The notes under the pieces were generated by a model. That model was not told the origin of the DNA, made no database searches, and saw nothing but the letters and a program-made list of their open reading frames with translations. A DNA stretch of 58,858 bases, from NCBI GenBank assembly GCA_964537035.1, contig CAZIAK010000032.1:1-58858 (forward strand), given 5' to 3'. Numbering within the stretch: the stretch's first letter is position 1; each line of letters begins with the position of its first letter. This document shows, piece by piece, positions 40,837 through 49,900 of the stretch. This DNA comes from CAZIAK01 sp964537035 (lineage in GTDB: Bacteria > Planctomycetota > B15-G4). A program made the translations under genes and the position numbers.

Positions 40837-42006
40837 TCACCCCCGCTCGCGAAACAGCGCGATGCTCGCGGTCAGCCCGTGCAGGAACGCCTCGCCGCCT
40901 ACGGGCCCGATCTCTCCCGCGGCGAAGAAGCCCGCGGTAGGCACCGGGCCGAGCGCCGCGTGCAACGCCTTGACGTCGTGGTGGGGGTCGTCGAAGAAGT
41001 GGCTGTGCCGGCCGTTGCAGGAGAACATCACCGCCCCCAGGGGCGCGGCGCGTTCACTCTCGGCGGCGAGCAGGGCTGTGAGGTCGTCGTGGGCCGCTGC
41101 CGGGTCGCGCACCATGAACTGCACGGTCTGCCCGCGCCGCACGTGGTCGCTGATGGCGATCGACTTGGCCTTCGGGTCGAAGCCGAGCACGTTGCGCACC
41201 ACCAGATCAGCGGGACCGAAGTGGCTCATGCGCTCGTCGACCACCCGGCCGATGTGCAGGGCTCCGTCTTGCATCAACTCTCGGGCGCGCTCGTCGGCGT
41301 CCCTCAGGGTGGCTTGCAGCTGGGTCAGGGCGGGGATGCCCCCCAGCTCGTGGATCATGTGTCGGCTGGCCGCAGTGATCACGAAGTGGTGACCCACCGG
41401 GCGGCAGCCGTGGGACACCACCGCGTCGAGCTGCACTGATCCTGAGATGGCCACGCCCACCAGGCCCTCGGTCTTCACCGCGTCGGTGCTGAGCAGGCTG
41501 CCCTGGTTGTTCTCCGTGGTGGCGCTGGCCAGTCCTCCCACCATCAAGTGCTCGGGGAAGCGCTGGGAGAAGTCGGCGAGCAGCACCTCGCTGGGGGCCG
41601 AGAAGGGGTCCGACAAGATCAGGAAGCCTGCGGATGGGGAGATGTCTGCAGGGTCGGGCCAACCCTGGAGGGTGGGCTCCTGGCCCTGATGCACGGGGCG
41701 CAAGGCGAAGGGTTGCAGCTCGACGCCGGGCCAATGGGCGGCCCAGACCACCAGGCCGGGGGAGGACTCGGCTTCCTTGCCGTCGGCGATCACCGCCGAA
41801 GCGGGGCAGCCCAGCAGAACCTCAGGATGCAGCCGATCCACGAGCGCCTCTCGCAGGGCTTCTGCTTGGGCCGTGTGATGGCTGGTGAAGAAGACCATGA
41901 CCAGCTGGGGGGCCTGGCCGTCGAGGGCGGCCTCCAGGGTGGCGCAGCAGTCGGTCATGGCCTGGTCGAGGTCGACGCTCGCGGTGTAGGCCTGGACACA
42001 GCGCAC
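40837..42006 (-). CDS. FIST N and C domain sensory protein
   Basis: Protein of about 389 residues. The N-terminal FIST domain is recognised from LVMVFFTSHHTAQAEALREA, VLLGCPASAVIADGKE and LMVGGLASATT. The FIST C domain follows with HFVITAASRHMIHELGG and, near the end, AVMFSCNGRHSHFFDDPHHD and GFFAAGEIGPVGGEAFLHG. FIST domains bind small ligands such as amino acids and usually feed signalling proteins; here no kinase or cyclase is fused. I prefer GTG at 42006; the frame extends to a TTG at 42027 without a ribosome-binding site. It is divergent from the metal-island genes. The intergenic 42028-42291 holds no gene that I can support. Confidence 0.85.
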   Translation of the reverse strand: MRCVQAYTASVDLDQAMTDCCATLEAALDGQAPQLVMVFFTSHHTAQAEALREALVDRLHPEVLLGCPASAVIADGKEAESSPGLVVWAAHWPGVELQPFALRPVHQGQEPTLQGWPDPADISPSAGFLILSDPFSAPSEVLLADFSQRFPEHLMVGGLASATTENNQGSLLSTDAVKTEGLVGVAISGSVQLDAVVSHGCRPVGHHFVITAASRHMIHELGGIPALTQLQATLRDADERARELMQDGALHIGRVVDERMSHFGPADLVVRNVLGFDPKAKSIAISDHVRRGQTVQFMVRDPAAAHDDLTALLAAESERAAPLGAVMFSCNGRHSHFFDDPHHDVKALHAALGPVPTAGFFAAGEIGPVGGEAFLHGLTASIALFRERG

Positions 42007-42291
42007 GATCTGGGGTCTCCGGGGCAAAAACGGTCTGCTGGCCAGGGTTGTCCCTCTGGCAGCTACGGAACTATACGTCGGTCCGGGCGATGGGCAATTC
42101 GCCGCGGGAGCTGTCTTTGCCCGTCAACTTTGCCCTTGCAGTGTCAGCTTGCGCTGCCGAGCTAGCTCGGGCCAGAGGGACCACGCGCCACGCGTCGGCA
42201 GGGCGACCCGCGGGGGGGGCGGTGCTATAGTCGTCGCCCTTTTCAGGCCAGCCAATCCCGGCCAGGCCGCAACGCCCAGGAAAACCATTCG

Positions 42292-42558
42292 ATGATCAAA
42301 ATGCTCAGCGCTGCCCTCTTCGCCCTGGCCCTCGTGGGCTGCTCCTCTGATGGTGGTGTCAAAGAGGAGGCTCCCCAGACCGTGAACGCCATGTGCCCGG
42401 GGATGGGCAAGCCGGTCACCGCCGAAGGTGGCACGGTCGAGTGGAACGGCATGACCGTGGGTTTCTGCTGCGGCGGTTGCGTCGGCGACTTCGAGGCCCT
42501 TGACGACATGGGCAAGCTCGCGGCTCTGAAAAAAGTGGGCACCGAGATCGACGGCTGA
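42292..42558 (+). CDS. Small Cys-motif lipoprotein, putative metal binder
   Basis: Protein of 88 residues. MIKMLSAALFALALVGC is a lipoprotein signal with acylated Cys17. The mature part has Cys35 in AMCPGMGKPV and then GFCCGGC (Cys59, Cys60, Cys63). This C-x23-CCxxC layout is the same module found three times in the protein at 50900-51655, and resembles YHS-like metal-binding domains. It likely binds Cu, Ag or a similar soft metal on the periplasmic side. It opens the metal island, 132 nt before a Cys-rich gene and the efflux operon. Confidence 0.75.
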   Translation: MIKMLSAALFALALVGCSSDGGVKEEAPQTVNAMCPGMGKPVTAEGGTVEWNGMTVGFCCGGCVGDFEALDDMGKLAALKKVGTEIDG

Positions 42559-42690
42559 GAACTGGCCGCACTCACGCTGCCCGGCGGGTTTCTGCTCAGC
42601 TCGGGGGCGTGAGCGCGGCAGCTGGTCCTTCAGCACCAAACAGTTGAGCCCGATAAGTAGTACAGTGGCCACAGATCGCTCGGGAGAGCG

Positions 42691-43116
42691 ATGACCCCAT
42701 CGATGCTGATCATGATCGCACGCGCCTTCTCACTGCTGCTGGTCGTCGGGCTGCTCTTGCCCCCGCTGCCGCTGTGTTTGAGCCTCGATCTGAGCGGGGA
42801 TTGCGCGACGGGCCCGTCCTGTTGCTGCGTTGAGTCTGATGTCGCCCCAGCCGTTGGACCGACGGTCTCATCTGCCATGCCGGGCTCCGGGCGCTGCCCT
42901 TGTGAGCTTTCGGCTCCTCAGACCCGCCGCGATCTCCAGGCTCCTGCCTCGAGCGAGTCATCAGAGGTGGCCGCGCCGTTCTTGGCCTTGGCCGCCCAAG
43001 ACCCGAACCCCGTCGCTCTGGTCGACTGGTCGGACACACAGCCGATCGACAGCGGTCCTCCAGCCGACGTGCGCACACGACCGCTCCGCGTGACTGCGGG
43101 TGTTCGTCTGATTTGA
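42691..43116 (+). CDS. Cys-rich secreted or anchored protein of unknown function
   Basis: Protein of 141 residues with GGGAGA close before its ATG. The N-terminus is hydrophobic (about 5-32) and may be a signal or anchor. It is followed by SGDCATGPSCCCVESDV, a Cys triplet, and later GRCPCELS; the C-terminal half is Ala/Pro-rich and low in structure. I do not recognise a family. Position directly ahead of the metal-efflux operon and the Cys clusters make a metal-related accessory role plausible. The bases from 43117 to 43396 hold no gene, only a small GGCCC/GGGCC stem just after the stop. Confidence 0.5.
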   Translation: MTPSMLIMIARAFSLLLVVGLLLPPLPLCLSLDLSGDCATGPSCCCVESDVAPAVGPTVSSAMPGSGRCPCELSAPQTRRDLQAPASSESSEVAAPFLALAAQDPNPVALVDWSDTQPIDSGPPADVRTRPLRVTAGVRLI

Positions 43117-43396
43117 TGGCCCTCTAGGGGCCCCTCGCTCGGCGGTCGGTGACGCGCCAGAGCGGGCAACGCGACACGCTGCGTTCCAGAAAGCGGTGTG
43201 GACGCTGATCGCCAGCCGCGATCTTCAGGCCCCGTTTGCCTGTCCCTCCCGTCCGCTCTCGTGGACTGGCGGCGACTCACCACAGCCAATGAGTCGGTGT
43301 GGGCTGAGAGTCGCGTGAGGGCAGGGCACCGTCGCCGAACTCTCGCGCACCGGGTGTGTCCCTGACCCACCCACCCACCGTCTCGGAGTCCGACCC

Positions 43397-44767
43397 GTGA
43401 GTCGATCCGTCCCCTCTCTGTTTCAGCTCTGGCCCCTTTGCGTGGCGACTCTTCTGGGGTCTCCCGCCTGCTCCTCTCCTCCCGAGGGTTACGACCGAGG
43501 CATGGACGCCTGGGAGCGCGTGGCCGAGGAGCCGCCCGAGGGGCTGCCTGCAGCGCTCGACGAGACCTCGAGTTTGACCGATCAGCTGCTCTGGGCCGAG
43601 TTTCACAACCCGGCGGTGCAGGCCGCGAGCCAACGTTGGCTGGCCGCGCTCGAGCAGGTGCCGCAGACCTCAGACCTGCCGGACCCGCGGGTGACCTTTG
43701 GCTGGTTTGTGGACGAAGTGGAGACCCGCACCGGTCCCATGGACTGGCGTCTCGGGATCAGCCAGTCGTTCCCTTGGTTCGGCACCCTTGATCTTGCGGG
43801 GCAGGTGGCCGTGCAGCAGGCGGAGGCGGCCCGAGAGCTGCTGGTCGCGGCAAAGTTGGAGGTGGCTCGTGAGGTCCGGGACGCCTGGTACGAGCTGGCC
43901 TATGTGGGCGCCGCCATCGACGTGACGGCCGGGCACCTCGACCTGCTGGTGAGCTGGGAGAGCGTCGCTCGCACCCGTTACGCGACCGCCCTGGGCACGG
44001 ACGCAGACGTGATCCGCGCCCAGGTCGAGCTGGGCAAGCTCGACGATCGACTGCGTTCGCTCAAGGACCTGCTGCGACCTCTCGCCGCCAGGCTCAACGC
44101 GGCGTTGAATCGTCCGGCTGGCGCCCCTCTGCCCACGGCCACGCTCGCTCACGGCGGCGCCAACGCTGCCCAGCTGGCCGAGTTGAACCTGTTCGAGAGC
44201 TTGGATGAAACCAGCCCCTCACTGCGGGCCATGCGCTGGGCGGTGGACGCGGCGGCCGACCGCATTCAGCTGGCTGACAAGCAGTTCTATCCCAATTTCG
44301 CGCTAGGGCTCGACTACACGAGCATCGGTTCAGCGCGCGGGGCGGGCGTGAAGGACTCGGGCAAGGACGCCTTCGCCATCACCTCGGGGATCAGCATCCC
44401 CCTGCGACGCACGCGGCTCCACGCGGCCAGGTCCCAGGCGGTGGCGGAGCAGGCGGCGGCGAGCGCCGAGCTGGCCTCCGCACGCAATCGCATCGTCGCC
44501 GAGCTGGAGCTCGCCCTGTACCGGGTGCGGGACGCCGAGCGGCGCATCGCCCTCTTTCAGGACACCCTGGTGCCGAAGGGACAGCAGTCCGTGTCGAGCA
44601 CGAAGGTGGCCTACCAGGCGGGGGACATCGGCTTTCTTGACCTCATCGATGCGGAGCGCGTGCTGCTGGAGTTCCAGCTCGCCGCCGCCCGCGCACAGGC
44701 TGACCATGCTCAGGCTCTCGCCTTCGTCGAGCGCCTCACTGGCAATCACTTGCCGTTGGAGAACTGA
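43397..44767 (+). CDS. TolC-type outer membrane efflux protein
   Basis: Outer-membrane channel of 456 residues from GTG at 43397. The N-terminus has a signal ending SPACSS, where Cys25 may be acylated though the lipobox is imperfect. The rest is typical TolC/CusC alpha-barrel sequence with two repeated halves: AEFHNPAVQAASQRWLAALE and VTFGWFVDEVE, then SPSLRAMRWAVDAAADRIQL and FYPNFALGLDYTS, ending in the coiled ARAQADHAQALAFVERLTG. It completes a three-part RND pump with the two genes that follow, 2 nt and 1 nt apart, and exports metal across the outer membrane. Confidence 0.88.
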   Translation: MSRSVPSLFQLWPLCVATLLGSPACSSPPEGYDRGMDAWERVAEEPPEGLPAALDETSSLTDQLLWAEFHNPAVQAASQRWLAALEQVPQTSDLPDPRVTFGWFVDEVETRTGPMDWRLGISQSFPWFGTLDLAGQVAVQQAEAARELLVAAKLEVAREVRDAWYELAYVGAAIDVTAGHLDLLVSWESVARTRYATALGTDADVIRAQVELGKLDDRLRSLKDLLRPLAARLNAALNRPAGAPLPTATLAHGGANAAQLAELNLFESLDETSPSLRAMRWAVDAAADRIQLADKQFYPNFALGLDYTSIGSARGAGVKDSGKDAFAITSGISIPLRRTRLHAARSQAVAEQAAASAELASARNRIVAELELALYRVRDAERRIALFQDTLVPKGQQSVSSTKVAYQAGDIGFLDLIDAERVLLEFQLAAARAQADHAQALAFVERLTGNHLPLEN

Positions 44768-44769
44768 TC

Positions 44770-46977
44770 ATGTCCGAAGCGAAGACAACGCAAGACTCTG
44801 GCGACGCGCAAGACCCCACGCCTGAGACCCCGCCGGCCGCCCAGAAGCCAGCCAAGAACGCCGAGACAAACGCCGAGACAAACGCCGAGACGAAGGGCGA
44901 GACGAAGGGCGAGACGAAGGGTGAAAGGAAGGGCGAAGCGAAGGCCGCCCAGAAGCCAGCGAGTGCGTCGTCCTCGGGTGTGGGGCTGCGCCTGCTCCTG
45001 GCCATCGCCCTGGGGCTCTTCATCGGGCGCACGGCGTGCGTCCCTGACGCTCCCGCTGACACAGCGGGCGGTCAGGACACCATGACCCCCGCCGCGGCCT
45101 CCGTGTGGACCTGCTCCATGCACCCCCAGATCCGCCAGGACGGCCCTGGCAGCTGCCCGATCTGTGGCATGGATCTGATCCCCGTGGCCCAGGAGGACGA
45201 GGGTGATATCGACCCGAACGCCTTGCGCATGAGCGAGAACGCCATGGCCCTGGCCAACATCCTCACCGTGCCCGTGGCCCGCCGGGAGGTGAGCCACGAG
45301 GTGCGCATGGTGGGCAAGGTGGCCTTCGACGAGACGCGGCTGAGCTACATCACAGCCTGGGTCGAATCGCGGCTGGACCGCATGTTCGTCGACTACACCG
45401 GCGTGTCCGTGCGCAAGGGCGATCACATGGCCGAGGTCTACAGCCCCGACCTGATCGCCACCCAGCAGGAGCTGCTCGCCGCGGTCGCCGCAGAGAGTCA
45501 GCTGAACGGCAACGGCAGCGGCGAGGGGGTGCTGGCGGTGGTCGAGCGTCAGGCAGGATCGGTGCGCGCGGCACGGGATCGTCTGCGCCTCTGGGGCCTG
45601 CAGCCCGAGCAGATCGAGGCCATCGTCGAAGGCGGTGTGGTGCAGGAGCACGTCACCATCAACTCTCCGGTGAGCGGCGTGGTGATCCACAAGAACGCGT
45701 TGCAAGGCGATCAGGTGGGGACGGGCACGCGGATCTACACCATCGCCGATCTGTCCAAGCTGTGGATTCAGCTCAACGCGTACGAATCTGATCTGGCCTG
45801 GCTGCACTACGGGCAGCGGGTGACTTTCACCACCGAGGCCTGGCCGGGCGAGGTCATGGAGGCACGCATCAGCTTCATCGACCCTGTGCTGGACGACCAG
45901 ACGCGGACCATCATGGTGCGCCTCAACGTGGACAACAGTGACGGTCGGCTCAAGCCCGACATGTTCGTGCACGCGGTGATCGAGGCGCCCATGACGGCGA
46001 GCGGTCAGCTGTTGGACGCAGAGTTGGCGGGCTTGTACATGTGCCCCATGCACCCCGAGGTTGTCTCCGGCGAAGAGGGGGCCTGCGAGGTCTGCGGCAT
46101 GGACCTGGTCAAGGCCGAAGAGCTCGGCTTCCGAGTGGCGGAGGCCGCCGAGCTGCCCCTGGTGATCCCGGCCACGGCCCCGCTGATCACGGGCACCCGG
46201 GCGGTGGTCTACGTGCGCGTGACGGGGGTCGAGAAGCCGACGTTCGTAGGTCGGCAGATCAGGCTCGGAGCCAAGGCGGGCGACTGGTACGTCGTGGCCG
46301 AGGGGCTGAGTGAGGGCGAAGAGGTGGTGGTCTCCGGTGCGTTCAAGATCGACAGCGAGCTGCAGATCAGGGCCAAGCCGAGCATGATGAACCCCGACGG
46401 CGGAGGGCCAGCTCCTGGGCACACTCACGGTGGGATGACGCCGCCGGGCGGTGACGCTGGGAACGGCGCCTCGGCGCACAGCGGTCACGAAGAGGCCATG
46501 GCCGGGGAGCCGCTCACCGCGCCGGCAGAGTTTGCCAGCGCCCTCGACGGACTGCTGCCGTCGTACCTCGCCCTGCAAGAGGCGCTGGCTGCCGACGACC
46601 TGGCCGCTGCTCAGCGCTCGACCGGTGCACTCGTCGAGGCCTTCGGCGCGGTGGGCATGGCAGGGCTAGACGAAGTGGCGCACACGTACTGGATGGGTGC
46701 GCGCGCTCCCCTCGCGCGGGCCCTGAACGCCATGGCCGACGGCGACGACCTGGGCGAGATCAGAGCGCCATTCGGAGAGGCCAGCGAGCTGCTGGTGTCC
46801 CTGTTCGAGGCCTTTGATCTGGGCGGCGAGGCGTCGCTCGGAGTGTTCTTCTGCCCCATGGCCCTGGGTGACGGGGCCTTCTGGATGGCCACGGGCGACG
46901 AGGTGCTCAACCCGTACTACGGCGACCAGATGCTGAACTGTGGCGACCGCCTGCGCGCGGTTGGTGAGGAGCGCTGA
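44770..46977 (+). CDS. CusB-like RND adaptor with two heavy-metal-binding motifs and DUF3347-like tail
   Basis: Periplasmic adaptor of 735 residues. A charged repeat tract (about 30-57) precedes a membrane helix (71-86). The first heavy-metal-binding domain is WTCSMHPQIRQDGPGSCPIC followed by GMDL (113-135). The adaptor core follows: VSHEVRMVGKVAFDETRLSY, VFVDYTGVSV-type lipoyl strands and a helical hairpin, then NSPVSGVVIHKNALQGDQVG. A second metal motif, YMCPMHPEVVSGEEGACEVC with GMDL, is inserted before the membrane-proximal domain. The C-terminus is DUF3347-like: SYLALQEALAADDLAAAQRS, then FFCPMALGDGAFWM and NPYYGDQMLNCGDRL. Such adaptors deliver Cu, Ag or related ions to the pump. Two binding motifs plus this tail in one chain is richer than E. 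coli CusB. Confidence 0.88.
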   Translation: MSEAKTTQDSGDAQDPTPETPPAAQKPAKNAETNAETNAETKGETKGETKGERKGEAKAAQKPASASSSGVGLRLLLAIALGLFIGRTACVPDAPADTAGGQDTMTPAAASVWTCSMHPQIRQDGPGSCPICGMDLIPVAQEDEGDIDPNALRMSENAMALANILTVPVARREVSHEVRMVGKVAFDETRLSYITAWVESRLDRMFVDYTGVSVRKGDHMAEVYSPDLIATQQELLAAVAAESQLNGNGSGEGVLAVVERQAGSVRAARDRLRLWGLQPEQIEAIVEGGVVQEHVTINSPVSGVVIHKNALQGDQVGTGTRIYTIADLSKLWIQLNAYESDLAWLHYGQRVTFTTEAWPGEVMEARISFIDPVLDDQTRTIMVRLNVDNSDGRLKPDMFVHAVIEAPMTASGQLLDAELAGLYMCPMHPEVVSGEEGACEVCGMDLVKAEELGFRVAEAAELPLVIPATAPLITGTRAVVYVRVTGVEKPTFVGRQIRLGAKAGDWYVVAEGLSEGEEVVVSGAFKIDSELQIRAKPSMMNPDGGGPAPGHTHGGMTPPGGDAGNGASAHSGHEEAMAGEPLTAPAEFASALDGLLPSYLALQEALAADDLAAAQRSTGALVEAFGAVGMAGLDEVAHTYWMGARAPLARALNAMADGDDLGEIRAPFGEASELLVSLFEAFDLGGEASLGVFFCPMALGDGAFWMATGDEVLNPYYGDQMLNCGDRLRAVGEER
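44857..44945 (+). repeat. 12-nt tandem repeat in adaptor N-terminus
   Basis: About seven copies of a 12-nt unit encode tetrapeptides of the form N-A-E-T, drifting to K-G-E-T and then K-G-E-R/A. The repeat encodes a flexible charged segment before the membrane helix. Copy number could vary by slippage without shifting frame. Confidence 0.8.
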
Positions 46978-46978
46978 C

Positions 46979-49900
46979 ATGCTGTCCTCGCTGATTCGCT
47001 TCTGCCTGGAGCAGAAGCTTGTTGTGGTGCTGCTGCTCATCTTCATCGTGGGCTGGGGCGTGATGGTGGCGCCGTTCGATTGGGACCTGGGGGACTTCCC
47101 CCGGGATCCTGTTCCCGTCGACGCCATCCCCGACATCGGTGAGAACCAGCAGATCATCTTCACCGAGTGGATGGGCCGGTCGCCGCAAGACGTCGAGGAC
47201 CAGATCACCTACCCGCTCACGGTCTCGCTGCTCGGCGTGCCGGGTGTGAAGACGATCCGCTCCTACTCGTTCTTCGGCTTCTCCAGCATCTACGTCATCT
47301 TCAAGGAGGACATCGACTTCTACTGGTCGCGCTCGCGAGTCCTCGAGAAGCTCAACAGCCTGCCAGCCAACACGCTGCCCGACGCCGTGCAGCCAGCGCT
47401 GGGGCCTGACGCGACTCCGTTGGGTCAGATCTTCTGGTACACCCTCGAAGGGCGGGACCCCGAAGGCAACCCCACGGGCGGCTGGGGCCCTGACGAGCTG
47501 CGATCCACGCAAGACTGGTACGTGCGCTACGCCCTGCTGGCAGCCGACGGCGTGGCCGAGGTGGCTTCGGTGGGTGGACAGGTGCGGGAGTACCAGGTCG
47601 ACGTCGACCCGGACGCCATGCGCGCCTACAGGGTCTCTCTCGAAGAGGTCTCTGCTGCGGTCAAGGGCAGCAACCTCGAGGTCGGGGCGCGGGTGCTCGA
47701 GATCAACAGCGTCGAGTACTTCGTGCGCGGCCTGGGCTGGATCACCGACGTCGAGGACATCGAAGAGTCTGTGATCAAGTCCGTGGACGGCGTGCCGGTG
47801 CGCGTCGTTGACGTGGCCACCGTGTCCCTGGGCCCGGCGCTCAGGCGGGGCGCCTTGGACAAGGGCGGCGCCGAGGCGGTGGGTGGTGTCGTGGTCGTGC
47901 GCTACGGCGACAATCCGCTGGCAGTGATCAAGAACGTGAAGGCCAAGATCGAGGAGATCTCGGCGGGCCTGCCGAAGAAGACGCTCCCCGACGGCACGGT
48001 CTCCCAGGTGACGGTGGTGCCCTTCTACGACCGCACGGGCCTCATCAACGAGACCCTGGGCACGCTCGACACGTCGATCACCGAGGAGATCATGGTCACC
48101 GTCATCGTGGTGGTGTTCATGGTCATGCACCTGGGTTCGTCGCTGCTCATCGCGGCCCTGCTGCCCATCGCGGTGCTGTTCACGTTCATCTGCATGAAGC
48201 TGTTCGGCGTGGACGCGAACATCGTGGCCCTCTCGGGCATCGCCATCGCCATCGGCACCATGGTCGACATGGGCATCGTGCTCTGCGAGAACATCCTCAA
48301 CCGACTGAGGGAAGCGGGCCCGGACGAGTCGCCGCTTGAGGTCATCTACGAGGCGAGCACAGAGGTGGGCTCGGCGGTGCTGACCGCAGTGGCCACCACG
48401 GTGGTGGGTTTCCTGCCGGTGTTCACCATGACCGGCGCCGAAGGCAAGCTGTTCGGGCCGCTGGCCTACACCAAGACCTTCGCGCTCATCGGCGCCGTGA
48501 TCGTGGCGCTGGTGCTGATCCCACCCTTTGCGCTGATGCTGTTTCCCGCGAAGGGAGGGCGACTGGGCCGCTGGGTGCAGTCGAAGGTCGGCAACAGGCC
48601 TCGGCTCAAGAAGAGCTGGACCTGGCTGGTGACCCTGGTGGTGATCTTCTTGGTGGCGCGTGTGTTGGCCAATCACTGGGAGCCCCTGGGTGTGGAGAAG
48701 GGCGAGTGGCGCAACCTGGCCTTCGTGCTGGGTGTGACCATGGGCCTGCTGCTCGCGTTCACGCTGTTCGAACGGAGCTACGAGACCGTGCTGCGCTGGT
48801 GCCTGCGCCACAAGCTGCTGTTCTTGTCGCTGCCCACAGGGTTGGCGGTGTTCGGAGCCATGATCTGGATGGGCTTCGGGCCGGTCGCTGACGTCATCCC
48901 CTCGACCCTGTCGAAGCTCGGCCTCGATGGCGAGCGGGTGACCGAGACAGCGCTTTGGAAGGACGCTGAGCAGGCCCTGCCCGGGTTGGGCAAGGAGTTC
49001 ATGCCGCCCCTCGATGAGGGCAGCTATCTGTTCATGCCCACGACCATGCCCCATGCGTCGATCGGTGAGGCCCTGGACACGCTCTCCACTCTCGACATGG
49101 CCATCGAGACCGTGCCCGAGGTCGCCCTGGCCGTGGGCAAGATCGGTCGCGTCGAGAGTTCTCTCGACCCGGCGCCGATCTCCATGGTCGAGACGGTGAT
49201 CAACTACGTCCCCGAGTTCGTGGTGGACGGGAGCGGTCATCGGCAGCGCTTCCGCTACGACGAAGATCGCGACGAGCATGTGCGCGACGGGGCCGGAGCG
49301 CTCATCCCCGACGAAGCAGGGCGGCCGTTCCGCAACTGGCGCGAGCACATCCACAAGGCGGATGACATCTGGGACGAGATCGTCAAGGCCACCAAGCTCA
49401 TCGGGGTGACGTCCGCGCCCAAGCTGCAACCCATCGCCGCACGCCTGGTGATGTTGCAGAGCGGGATGCGCGCGCCCATGGGCGTCAAGGTGCGCGGCCC
49501 CGATCTGGAGACCATCGACAAGGTGGGCCTGGAGATCGAGCGCCTGCTCAAGCAGGTGCCCTCGGTGAAGGCGAACACGGTCCTCGCCGACCGAGTGGTG
49601 GGCAAGCCGTATCTCGAGATCGACGTGGATCGTCGGGCTGCGGCGCGCTACGGCGTGTCGATCGCGAGGGTGCAGAACGTGATCGAGATCGCCCTCGGCG
49701 GTCGCCGGATCACCACCACGGTCGAGGGTCGCGAGCGCTACCCCGTGCGCGTGCGCTACATGCGCGAGCTGCGGGACAACCTCGACGGCATGGAGAAGAT
49801 CCTCGTGCCCACGCCAGATGGGGCTCAGGTGCCCTTGTCCCAGCTGGCCACCATCGAGTTTCGCAGGGGCCCGCAGGTGATCAAGACCGAGGACACGTTT

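Noticed and set aside
42640..42690. ACAGT-containing repeats before the Cys-rich gene as a metal-responsive operator
   Set aside because: Symmetry is too weak to match a known CueR, CopY or ArsR site.
44746..46578. Long antisense frame over the CusB gene
   Set aside because: Compositionally biased, no family motifs, opposite a well-supported adaptor.
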